Below the pieces are notes generated by a model that was not told the origin of the DNA, made no database searches, and worked only from the letters and a program-made list of their open reading frames with translations. From 2011-GWA2-47-8b sp964361325 (lineage in GTDB: Bacteria > Patescibacteriota > Minisyncoccia > UBA6257 > WO2-44-18): a stretch of 9,784 bases of DNA. Position numbers and translations under genes: made by a program. The DNA lies in NCBI GenBank assembly GCA_964361325.1, contig CAYHZT010000016.1, positions 1 through 9,784 on the forward strand, read 5' to 3'. Position 1 is the stretch's first letter. Every line of letters begins with the position of its first letter. This document shows, piece by piece, positions 1 to 5,918 of the stretch.

Positions 1-37
1 TAATCTGCTCCGTTAGTGACGGGACAGGCCATCGATG

Positions 38-109
38 TCGGCACGGGAGGGATCGAACCTCCGACCCGCGACTTATAAGATCGCTGCTCTACCACTGAGC
101 TACAGGCCG
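38..109 (-). tRNA. tRNA-Ile, anticodon UAU, no encoded CCA
   Basis: The reverse strand folds into a 72-nt cloverleaf. It has a 4-bp D stem GCTC/GAGC with GG in the D loop, an anticodon stem GCGAT/GTCGC, the loop CTTATAA giving anticodon UAU (codon AUA, Ile), a 5-nt variable loop, and T stem GGAGG/CCTCC around TTCGATC. The acceptor CGGCCTG/CGTGCCG has a C5-U68 mismatch and a U6-G67 wobble. The discriminator base is A and CCA is not encoded. U36 and A37 fit the usual t6A modification of Ile tRNAs. Most bacteria read AUA with a CAU anticodon modified to lysidine by TilS, so a UAU anticodon is unusual. The acceptor mismatch leaves some room for a degenerate copy, but all conserved core bases are present. 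Confidence 0.88.
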
Positions 110-149
110 AAAACTCTCTTGCGTCACCTACTATATCGCAAGAGGTTTT
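110..149 (-). terminator. ftsH terminator overlapping its stop codon
   Basis: On the minus strand CTCTTGCG (144-137) pairs perfectly with CGCAAGAG (123-116) around a 13-nt loop, followed by AG and TTTT (113-110). An AAAA run (149-146) upstream of the stem could also make it work on the plus strand. The ftsH stop codon TAG (133-131) lies inside the loop and the last sense codons form the 5' arm. The T-run ends one base before the tRNA-Ile gene. Confidence 0.7.
130..135 (-). promoter_or_regulatory. possible -10 box for tRNA-Ile
   Basis: TATAGT on the minus strand (135-130) is about 20 nt upstream of the tRNA start and lies in the loop of the ftsH terminator. The best upstream -35 match, TTCAAA with a 16-nt spacer, is weak. 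I list it because a tRNA placed directly after a terminator needs either its own promoter or readthrough. The call is tentative. Confidence 0.25.
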
Positions 150-1975
150 AATTTGAAAGGTTTTAATATGCCGTAAAAATCTTCCTGTTCCAACGTTTCT
201 CGGCTCATCAACGCGTCAGCTATCGCCGTCAGGGCGTTTTTGCGGCTGGAGATTATTTTTTTAGCCGTTTCATAGGCATAATGAATAACACGAGCCACCT
301 CTTCATCAATGTCGGCTGCCACTTTTTCCGAGTAATTTTTTTCGGAGCTGATTTCTTTGCCTAAAAACACTAATTCGTCCGACTTTCCAAAAGTTATCGG
401 TCCAAGTTTTTCGCTCATGCCGTATTTAGTCACCAATTTACGCGCCAGATCCGAAGCCGCTTTTAGATCGTTGGACGCGCCCGTGCTAATGTCGCCAAGA
501 ATAGACTTTTCCGAAGCGTAACCGCCCAGCATCGTCGCTAAATCAGCCACGAACTGTGATTTTGTACGTAAACGCGCATCTTCGGAAGGCAATTTAAGAG
601 TATAACCGCCTGCTGAACCGCGACTGATAATAGAAACTTTGTGTACTAAATCAGCGTCCTTTAAACTTGCCGCGACCAACGCATGACCGGCCTCGTGATA
701 AGCGGTAATTTTCTTTTCCTTATCGGAAATTGCCCGTCCGCGCCGCTCCGGTCCTAAAATAACTTTTTCGATGGATTCCAAAAGATTCTGTTGGGAAATC
801 AGTTTTTGATTGTTACGAGCCGCTAAAATTGCCGCCTCATTCATTAAATTGGCAATGTCGGCGCCTGAAAAGCCCGGAGTCCGAACTGCCACTTTGTGCA
901 AATCCATTCCTTTATCTAATGCTTTGCCGCGACTATGAATTTTCAAAATGTCTTCCCTGTCCGCTAAATCAGGTAAATCCAAAATTACGTGCCGGTCAAA
1001 CCGGCCCGGCCGCAAAAGCGCCCGGTCCAAAATGTCGGGTCGGTTGGTAGCCGCCAAAACAATGACACGCGTGTCCCGCTCAAAACCATCCATTTCCACC
1101 AAAATTTGATTTAGGGTTTGCTCGCGTTCGTCATGTCCGCCGCCCAAACCCGCCCCTCGCTCGCGGCCTACCGCGTCAATTTCGTCAATGAACAAAATTG
1201 ATGGCGAGGCTTTTTTAGCGGTTGCGAAAGCGTCGCGGGTACGCGATGCCCCGACACCCACGAACATCTCAACGAATTCAGACGCGGAAATATGGAAAAA
1301 AGGAACGCCGGCTTCGCCCGCCACCGCTCTAGCCAAAAGAGTCTTGCCGGTACCCGGAAGCCCCATCAAAAGAACGCCGCGGGGAATACGCGCTCCGATT
1401 TCCAAATATTTTTTAGGGTTTTTCAAAAAGTCCACCACCTCTTCCAATTCTTGCTTTGCCTCCTTAAGACCGGCTACATCCTTGAAAGTAATGCGGTCCC
1501 GCGGAGAACCAAAGAGACGAAGGTTGGAACGTCCGAAAGTAAAAGCCTGCGAAGCGCCTGTTTTGGCTTGACGAAAAATGAACCAAAACATCACTCCAAT
1601 AATAACGAGCGGCAAAAGCGTCGGGATTAAAAGCCCAACCCAAAAACGCCAGCCGGATTCCTCGCTAGCCTCCAACGCCACCGACTGCAAAGCTTTTTGA
1701 TCTACCCCTAAATTATTAAGCGTTTCAGTCAATGCCGCGTCGCTTTCTTTTCTTGCGGTTGCCTCGCTGCCGTCCTTCAGAGTAATTGAAATGTCCTCGC
1801 CGTTAACAACGATTTTAGTAACTTCGCCGCTATTAATTTTGACTACCAAATCGCTGACGGTAAGCTGGGTAACTTCTGTGCTAGGACTAATTAAAAGGGA
1901 AAAAACCGTTGAAAGCATCAACAGCCCAAGGATGGCCCAAACGATATTTGAAAAGATGTTTTTACTCTTTTTCAT
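131..1975 (-). CDS. ftsH: ATP-dependent zinc metalloprotease FtsH
   Basis: This is the membrane-anchored AAA+ protease that extracts and degrades misassembled membrane proteins and some cytosolic regulators, normally as a hexamer. It is 614 residues, the usual family length. There are two membrane spans (about 10-30 and 112-134) flanking a small extracytoplasmic domain. The AAA+ module has Walker A GLPGTGKT (205-212, with Leu where Pro is usual), pore loop FVG (238-240), Walker B ILFIDE (260-265) and a second region of homology with arginine fingers R322 and R325. The protease domain has the zinc motif HEAGH (427-431) and the probable third ligand D503 in the SND motif. The ATG at 1975 is chosen because a near-consensus promoter ends just upstream and the N-terminus MKKSKN leads straight into the first span. 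No Shine-Dalgarno sequence is visible. The 3' end is shared with its terminator. Confidence 0.97.
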   Translation of the reverse strand: MKKSKNIFSNIVWAILGLLMLSTVFSLLISPSTEVTQLTVSDLVVKINSGEVTKIVVNGEDISITLKDGSEATARKESDAALTETLNNLGVDQKALQSVALEASEESGWRFWVGLLIPTLLPLVIIGVMFWFIFRQAKTGASQAFTFGRSNLRLFGSPRDRITFKDVAGLKEAKQELEEVVDFLKNPKKYLEIGARIPRGVLLMGLPGTGKTLLARAVAGEAGVPFFHISASEFVEMFVGVGASRTRDAFATAKKASPSILFIDEIDAVGRERGAGLGGGHDEREQTLNQILVEMDGFERDTRVIVLAATNRPDILDRALLRPGRFDRHVILDLPDLADREDILKIHSRGKALDKGMDLHKVAVRTPGFSGADIANLMNEAAILAARNNQKLISQQNLLESIEKVILGPERRGRAISDKEKKITAYHEAGHALVAASLKDADLVHKVSIISRGSAGGYTLKLPSEDARLRTKSQFVADLATMLGGYASEKSILGDISTGASNDLKAASDLARKLVTKYGMSEKLGPITFGKSDELVFLGKEISSEKNYSEKVAADIDEEVARVIHYAYETAKKIISSRKNALTAIADALMSRETLEQEDFYGILKPFKLKPLAI

Positions 1976-1979
1976 GAAG

Positions 1980-2008
1980 TTGCACTATATTATATTATTT
2001 TATATGAT
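1980..2008 (+). promoter_or_regulatory. possible promoter for the small plus-strand ORF
   Basis: On the plus strand TTGCAC (1980-1985, 3 of 6) is followed by a 17-nt spacer and TATGAT (2003-2008, 5 of 6). It would start transcription near 2015, a few bases before the ATG at 2019. The stretch is very AT-rich, so other -10-like hexamers exist and the exact assignment is uncertain. Confidence 0.35.
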
Positions 2009-2017
2009 GATTATCAA
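1989..2017 (-). promoter_or_regulatory. ftsH promoter (near-leaderless)
   Basis: On the minus strand there is a -35 box TTGATA (2017-2012, 5 of 6 consensus bases), a 17-nt spacer and a -10 box TATAAT (1994-1989, 6 of 6). Transcription would begin near 1981-1983, leaving only about 6-8 nt before the ATG at 1975. This explains the lack of a Shine-Dalgarno site. It overlaps the region needed to start the divergent small ORF. Confidence 0.75.
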
Positions 2018-2018
2018 T

Positions 2019-2204
2019 ATGGGAAGAATGAAGGGATTGCTGAAAATAATTTTCGTGGGTATAGTCATAATTGGTTTAGTAGCGAGTTATTTGTTTTTAG
2101 GAGACTCGAGACCGCAACGAAATACCCAAACTGGGAATTTTAAAGGCCCGACTAGCGTTCCATCCGCAAATGGTCCGAGTAGTCCGCCGCCGACCGGTCT
2201 CTAA
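2019..2204 (+). CDS. small single-span membrane protein, unknown function
   Basis: I do not recognise a family. From the ATG at 2019 the product is 61 residues. It has a basic start (MGRMK), a hydrophobic segment at about 6-27 rich in Ile, Val, Leu and Gly, then a hydrophilic tail of about 33 residues rich in Pro, Ser, Gly, Asn and Thr, ending PPPTGL. This suggests a signal anchor with an exposed, probably unstructured tail. There is no lipobox cysteine. In-frame ATGs at 2004, 2007 and 2028 are alternative starts; 2019 is chosen because the possible promoter places the transcript start near 2015. The ORF stays open upstream into the antisense of ftsH, but that part is not expected to be translated. 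tRNA-Gly starts 14 nt after the stop, so the two may share a transcript. The membrane-anchor composition favours a real gene over chance. Confidence 0.6.
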   Translation: MGRMKGLLKIIFVGIVIIGLVASYLFLGDSRPQRNTQTGNFKGPTSVPSANGPSSPPPTGL

Positions 2205-2218
2205 AGACTATCGTTATT

Positions 2219-2292
2219 GCGGGGTTAGTATAGTGGTAATACATCACCTTGCCAAGGTGGAGATGCGAGTTCGATTCTCGTACCCCGCTCCA
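2219..2292 (+). tRNA. tRNA-Gly, anticodon GCC, CCA encoded
   Basis: A 74-nt cloverleaf. The acceptor GCGGGGT/ACCCCGC is fully paired, the D stem is GTAT/ATAC, the anticodon stem TCACC/GGTGG encloses TTGCCAA (anticodon GCC, codons GGC and GGU), and the T stem is GCGAG/CTCGT with loop TTCGATT. The discriminator is T, followed by an encoded CCA. No strong promoter is seen immediately upstream, so cotranscription with the small ORF is plausible. Confidence 0.95.
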
Positions 2293-2296
2293 GAAT

Positions 2297-2330
2297 AATA
2301 TAAAAAGGCCCTTGATAGGGCCGTTATATT
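2297..2330. terminator. bidirectional terminator between tRNA-Gly and tmk
   Basis: The stem GGCCCT/AGGGCC (2307-2312 and 2317-2322) has a TGAT loop. It is extended by AATATAA/TTATATT (2297-2303 and 2324-2330) across an AAA/G internal loop. On the minus strand it is followed by TTTTT and serves tmk well. On the plus strand the tract TTATATTT is weaker but would serve tRNA-Gly. Confidence 0.85.
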
Positions 2331-2349
2331 TCTCGCGACATCTTTTTCT

Positions 2350-3006
2350 TTAGGCTTGATTACCACTAAAGAGGTTCTTCGCAACTGTCGTACTGACAAT
2401 TTCTTTATGCAGCTCTTCGACTGAAAGAATGCCGTCAAATTTTTTCCACTTTCCCTGCGGCGCTAATTTTTCGAAATAATCAGCATAACCTTTTCTTACT
2501 GACCGGTGAAATTTAACGCTTTCCATTTCGAATCGGTCGCGCTTGCGGGCGGCGACGTTTCTTTCTAAACCAACGGCAGGGTTTAAGTCTATCCAAAAGG
2601 TAAAGTCGGGTTTAAGACGCCCTGTAGCAAATTGATTTACGGCCAGATAAAAATCCGGGGCGCAGATTTGACGAGCGCCGCATTGATAAGCGTAGGTGGC
2701 GGCTTCATAACGGTCGCAGATCACGATTCGCCCGGACTCCAACGCAGGTCGGATAATTTTGTCTACATGCTGGGCGCGATCCGCCTCAAACAGCAAAACT
2801 TCGGTACGCAAAGCCATTTCATCTTTGTATGCCGGATCCAAAAGAATCTCACGGATTTTTTTACAAATTCCGCTATCGCCGCCTGGTTCTTTGGTTAAAA
2901 GAATATTATAGCCGGAGTCACGCAGCCGTTCGGCGAGTAATTTCGCCTGCGTCGTCTTGCCGCAACCCTCCACGCCCTCAAATACCCAAAATTTTCCGTA
3001 GACCAT
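2350..3006 (-). CDS. tmk: thymidylate kinase (dTMP kinase)
   Basis: This cytosolic enzyme phosphorylates dTMP to dTDP with ATP and is needed for dTTP supply. It is 218 residues, normal for the family. Residues in order: P-loop GVEGCGKTT (11-19) with K17; EPGG (40-43), the usual dTMP-contacting segment; ADR (75-77); DRY motif 98-100 followed by AATYAYQ, the counterpart of the usual SSxAYQ; and a LID-like segment RKRDRFEMES (154-163). Cysteine replaces the usual Ala/Gly in the P-loop (GVEGCGKT). The ATG at 3006 is preceded by AAAGGAG with a 5-nt spacing, one of the clearest ribosome binding sites in the window. It lies downstream of the threonine operon but has its own promoter, so it is probably an independent housekeeping gene. 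Confidence 0.95.
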   Translation of the reverse strand: MVYGKFWVFEGVEGCGKTTQAKLLAERLRDSGYNILLTKEPGGDSGICKKIREILLDPAYKDEMALRTEVLLFEADRAQHVDKIIRPALESGRIVICDRYEAATYAYQCGARQICAPDFYLAVNQFATGRLKPDFTFWIDLNPAVGLERNVAARKRDRFEMESVKFHRSVRKGYADYFEKLAPQGKWKKFDGILSVEELHKEIVSTTVAKNLFSGNQA

Positions 3007-3011
3007 AGCCG

Positions 3012-3018
3012 CTCCTTT
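3012..3018 (-). promoter_or_regulatory. tmk ribosome binding site
   Basis: AAAGGAG on the minus strand lies 5 nt before the tmk ATG at 3006. It fixes that start and contrasts with thrA, asd, thrC and ftsH, which show no Shine-Dalgarno site. Confidence 0.8.
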
Positions 3019-3039
3019 TTTAGATAAAGATCTGCGAGG

Positions 3040-3068
3040 ATTCTAACAGACTGTAATTAATTGGTCAA
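3040..3068 (-). promoter_or_regulatory. tmk promoter within the thrC 3' end
   Basis: On the minus strand TTGACC (3068-3063, 5 of 6) is followed by 17 nt and TAGAAT (3045-3040, 5 of 6). Transcription would start near 3033, giving a leader of about 27 nt that carries the AAAGGAG site. The -35 box is made of the Leu-Thr codons at the end of thrC. There is no terminator between thrC and tmk, so operon readthrough may add to tmk expression. Confidence 0.65.
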
Positions 3069-4352
3069 AATAATTTTTTTTAGATACTGATAATCCGCCC
3101 TCAATGAAATGCTGCGCTTGGCTTTATTAACAATTTTGACAAGGTTTTTTGGCAAAGATATTTTTTTTCCCGTCGCCGATTGTACAATATCGCGGAATTT
3201 AGCGGGATGCGCGGTTGCCAGAACGACAAAGGATGAATTAAATCGCGACAACAGCTTATTCGCGGCGGCCACTCCCACCGCCGTGTGGGGATCCAAAAAA
3301 TATTTATGATTTTTATAAGTTTCGGCGATGGTTTTTTTTGTTTCGGCTTCGGAAATACTAATCGCTTCCAAGTCTTTGTTGATTGCCTCTCGATTCCCAC
3401 CGTATAAATCTAAAATACGCGCCCAGTTACTCGGATTGCCGACGTCCATCGCGCTGGAAAGAGTTAATTTGGTTTTATTTTGCAAGTTTATTTTTCCGGT
3501 CGCAAGATAATCCGGCACGGCGCTGTTTTTATTGACGGCCGCGACAAACTTACCCACTTTTAAACCCATTTTCTTGGCGAACAATCCGGCGGTTATATTA
3601 CCGAAGTTTCCGCTCGGCACCACAATAACGGACTCTTTCATTTTTTGGCAGGTTAAAAAATAAAAAAGCGTCTGCGGCAGAAGACGCCCAATGTTAATGG
3701 AATTTGCCGAAGATAAATTAATTTGGTGGCGCAACTCCAAATCCGCCAAGGCCTGTTTTGCCAGACGCTGGCAATCGTCAAAATCCCCGTCAACTTCCAA
3801 AGCGATAACATTCCCCCCTAAAGCGGTAATCTGTTTTTCCTGTAACGGACTGATTCGCTGGCTGGGATATAAAATAAAAACACGGACATTAGCCAGGCCA
3901 TGAAATCCGCTCGCCACCGCGCCGCCGGTATCTCCGGAAGTCGCGGTGATAATATTTAATTTCTCGCCACTGCGGCCGAGATAATAATCAATCACTCGCG
4001 CCATAAACCGTGCGCCGAAATCTTTAAAGGATAGTGTCGGCCCGTGGAAAAGCTCAAGAATACTTACTCGCTCGGAAAGCTTGACCAGCGGCACCGGAAA
4101 ATTGAGAGCATTCCTGATAATTTTTTTTAAATCCGCCGCGGGAATATCAATGAATTTTTCCGCAACCTTGAAAGCAATTTTGTGAAAATCGTCGGTAGGC
4201 AAAATTGAGATTTTTGGAAATTTTTCCGGCATAAATAGCCCGCCGTCATCGGCTAGTCCTCTGAACAGCGCCGTCTTAAAATCCACCAGAGGGACGTTCT
4301 TGTCCTCCGTAGCTTTATGCGAAGAAGGATTATTCGTGCTATAAAAACGCAT
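3057..4352 (-). CDS. thrC: threonine synthase
   Basis: This PLP enzyme converts O-phosphohomoserine to L-threonine plus phosphate, the last pathway step. At 431 residues it matches the long class that carries an N-terminal threonine-synthase domain (about 1-80, with RGLADDGGLFMP). The PLP lysine is K110 in LSFKDFGARF, followed by SGDTG (139-143) and the phosphate-binding loop PSGNFGN (246-252). The start ATG at 4352 lies inside the preceding kinase gene, overlapping it by 14 nt with no Shine-Dalgarno site, so translation is probably coupled. It is the final gene of the attenuated threonine operon. Its substrate must come from a homoserine kinase, and no classical thrB is present in the window. 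No missing catalytic residue was seen. Confidence 0.95.
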   Translation of the reverse strand: MRFYSTNNPSSHKATEDKNVPLVDFKTALFRGLADDGGLFMPEKFPKISILPTDDFHKIAFKVAEKFIDIPAADLKKIIRNALNFPVPLVKLSERVSILELFHGPTLSFKDFGARFMARVIDYYLGRSGEKLNIITATSGDTGGAVASGFHGLANVRVFILYPSQRISPLQEKQITALGGNVIALEVDGDFDDCQRLAKQALADLELRHQINLSSANSINIGRLLPQTLFYFLTCQKMKESVIVVPSGNFGNITAGLFAKKMGLKVGKFVAAVNKNSAVPDYLATGKINLQNKTKLTLSSAMDVGNPSNWARILDLYGGNREAINKDLEAISISEAETKKTIAETYKNHKYFLDPHTAVGVAAANKLLSRFNSSFVVLATAHPAKFRDIVQSATGKKISLPKNLVKIVNKAKRSISLRADYQYLKKIILTN

Positions 4353-4833
4353 TAATTTGTTTCACTACCTCAACATTAGTAATTCGGTGGCAATTTATAA
4401 TATGGTGCGCGAATTTCGTATAAAGCGGCGCGCGCTCTTTGAAAAGACTATCCAAGCCCTTTTCGGCCAAACCGATGATCCCCCGATCCTTGGCGCCTTG
4501 CCCCAAACGCCGCCGAATTTCAGATAGCGGCAATTCAAGATAAATAATTTTGGTTTCGGATTGCAATTTTTTCATTGCGGCGGCGGAATAAACAATGCTT
4601 CCGCCTGGCGAAAAAACGGTTTTGTCCAGATTAAGGCCCAGAGTATACCGCTCCTCCAACCGCATTAATTCGGCGTCTCCTTTTTCTTGCGCAATCACCG
4701 CGTGACTGCGACCTTCCTTTTCTTTAATTAAAATATCCAGATCTAAAAAAGAATAGCCAAGTTTTTTGGCTAATTGTTTTCCAATAGTCGACTTCCCCGC
4801 CCCCGGCATGCCGATTAGAGTGACGCCTCTCAT
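4339..4833 (-). CDS. shikimate-kinase-family kinase in the thrB position; candidate homoserine kinase
   Basis: A 164-residue P-loop kinase of shikimate-kinase fold and length. Visible are P-loop GMPGAGKST (8-16) with K14; DLD (31-33), the usual shikimate-hydroxyl-contacting acidic site; R58 (MRLEER); a glycine segment SPGGS (75-79) where shikimate kinases usually have GGG; a lid with R117 in DRGII where RPLL is usual; and R134 in ERAPLY. By family annotation it would be aroK. However, its start overlaps the asd stop as ATGA and its end overlaps thrC by 14 nt, inside an operon that otherwise lacks only homoserine kinase. No shikimate-pathway neighbour is seen. I infer that it may phosphorylate homoserine, with the retained arginines holding the substrate carboxylate. 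An ordinary shikimate kinase placed here by chance remains possible, so no gene symbol is given. Fold assignment is firm, substrate is not. Confidence 0.9.
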   Translation of the reverse strand: MRGVTLIGMPGAGKSTIGKQLAKKLGYSFLDLDILIKEKEGRSHAVIAQEKGDAELMRLEERYTLGLNLDKTVFSPGGSIVYSAAAMKKLQSETKIIYLELPLSEIRRRLGQGAKDRGIIGLAEKGLDSLFKERAPLYTKFAHHIINCHRITNVEVVKQINAFL

Positions 4834-5915
4834 CGCGGCTTTAAAAATCCTTTTTTCAGCAAAAGTTCTGCATTCAAAATTGCCGCGCCAGCGGCGCCAC
4901 GGATGGTGTTGTGGCCCAAGACAACCATTTTGAATCCAAGCACCGGGTCCTCGCGCAAACGCCCAACCGAAACTGACATGCCGCCTTCGCGATCCCGATC
5001 TAATCTGGTCTGCGGCCGGAACTCATCATTATGATAAAAAAGAGGTTTTTGAGGCGCGCTCGGAAGTTTTAGTTTCTGCGGTTCGGCTTTGAAATTCCGG
5101 ATAGCCCGCTTAACTTCGCCAAGCTTGGCCGGTTTTTTAACGCTGAAAGCCACCGTTAAAAAGTGTCCGTCTTTTATAGGTACACGATTGCATTGCGCGG
5201 AAATTTTGATGTTAGCTAATTTGAATCCGTCCTTTTTTACGCTGCCCAACAATTTCAGCGGTTCCCATTCTACTTTTGGTTCTTCCCCGCCGATCATAGG
5301 GATAATATTATCTAAAATATCCAACGACGGCACGCCTGGATAGCCCGCGCCGGAGATTGCCTGCATCGAAGTCACTATAATTTTCCCCACACCCCACTTC
5401 TCCATTACCGGCTTCAATGCCATCACTAGCGGCACCACCACGCAATTGGGATTAGTAACGATAAAGCCGCTCCACTTTCGGCGCTTTTGCTGAAACGGAA
5501 TAATCGTAGCGTGATCCGGGTTAACCTCCGGAACAATCAGCGGCACATCCGGCTCGGCGCGATAGTTTTTGGCGTTAGAAATCACGCCATAACCGGCCAC
5601 CGCGAAAGCTTTTTCGATCTCCCCAGCCACGTTCGCGTCCAGTCCCGAAAAAACAAAGTCGCATTTGAGATCCGGCCTGCACTCTTGGACAATCATTTTT
5701 CGCGCCGAAACGGGAATGTCTATTTCTTGTTTCCAGCGGCCCGCAACCGCTTTTTCGTATGATTGGCCCGCGGAATCTTTGGATGCCGCCAGCGCCGCAA
5801 TTTCAAACCAGGGATGATTCTGCAGTAAAACGATGAATTTTTGGCCAACAGTGCCGGTCGCGCCTAAAATTCCAACCCTTAGCTTTTTTAGAGCAGATTT
5901 TTTATCTGTTCCCAT
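4830..5915 (-). CDS. asd: aspartate-semialdehyde dehydrogenase (archaeal/fungal-type)
   Basis: This NADP-dependent enzyme reduces aspartyl-4-phosphate to aspartate-4-semialdehyde, the second pathway step and the branch point to lysine/diaminopimelate. It is 361 residues. The Rossmann loop is GATGTVGQKF (18-27), the catalytic cysteine is C158 in TNPNCVV, the substrate loop is AISGAGYPG (186-194), R244 lies in CNRVPIKDGH, and the catalytic histidine is H251. Motifs such as SNAKNYR (113-119) and SGAGYPGVPSLDILDN match the archaeal/fungal class as I remember it, not the E. coli class. The ATG at 5915 is 3 nt after the thrA stop, with no Shine-Dalgarno site. It ends in an ATGA overlap with the kinase gene, which also shows TGA acting as a normal stop. 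It sits naturally between thrA and the kinase. Confidence 0.96.
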   Translation of the reverse strand: MGTDKKSALKKLRVGILGATGTVGQKFIVLLQNHPWFEIAALAASKDSAGQSYEKAVAGRWKQEIDIPVSARKMIVQECRPDLKCDFVFSGLDANVAGEIEKAFAVAGYGVISNAKNYRAEPDVPLIVPEVNPDHATIIPFQQKRRKWSGFIVTNPNCVVVPLVMALKPVMEKWGVGKIIVTSMQAISGAGYPGVPSLDILDNIIPMIGGEEPKVEWEPLKLLGSVKKDGFKLANIKISAQCNRVPIKDGHFLTVAFSVKKPAKLGEVKRAIRNFKAEPQKLKLPSAPQKPLFYHNDEFRPQTRLDRDREGGMSVSVGRLREDPVLGFKMVVLGHNTIRGAAGAAILNAELLLKKGFLKPR

Positions 5916-5918
5916 AAT

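Noticed and set aside
1..37. Small hairpin-like sequence CCGT/ACGG downstream of tRNA-Ile
   Set aside because: The stem is only 4 bp with no T-run on the minus strand. I see no supportable gene or terminator in this edge segment.
829..1630. Three plus-strand ORFs opposite ftsH
   Set aside because: These are antisense shadows of a strongly conserved gene, with no recognisable protein features.
1791..2003. Long N-terminal extension of the small plus-strand ORF
   Set aside because: This part is antisense to ftsH and crosses the ftsH promoter. The membrane-anchor start and likely promoter place initiation near 2019.
2244..2438. 64-codon minus-strand ORF ending in YENRTRISTLAR
   Set aside because: It overlaps the tmk 3' end in another frame and continues through the terminator into the antisense of tRNA-Gly. 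The C-terminal peptide is simply translated antisense tRNA.
3668..3687. Inverted repeat GCGTCT/AGACGC inside thrC
   Set aside because: It encodes the normally conserved GRLLPQT segment of threonine synthase, so the symmetry is probably coincidental.
4830..4833. Possible alternative genetic code with TGA read as Gly (as in Gracilibacteria/SR1)
   Set aside because: asd ends at TGA with a normal length and a typical ATGA overlap, and no in-frame TGA was needed to read any gene here.
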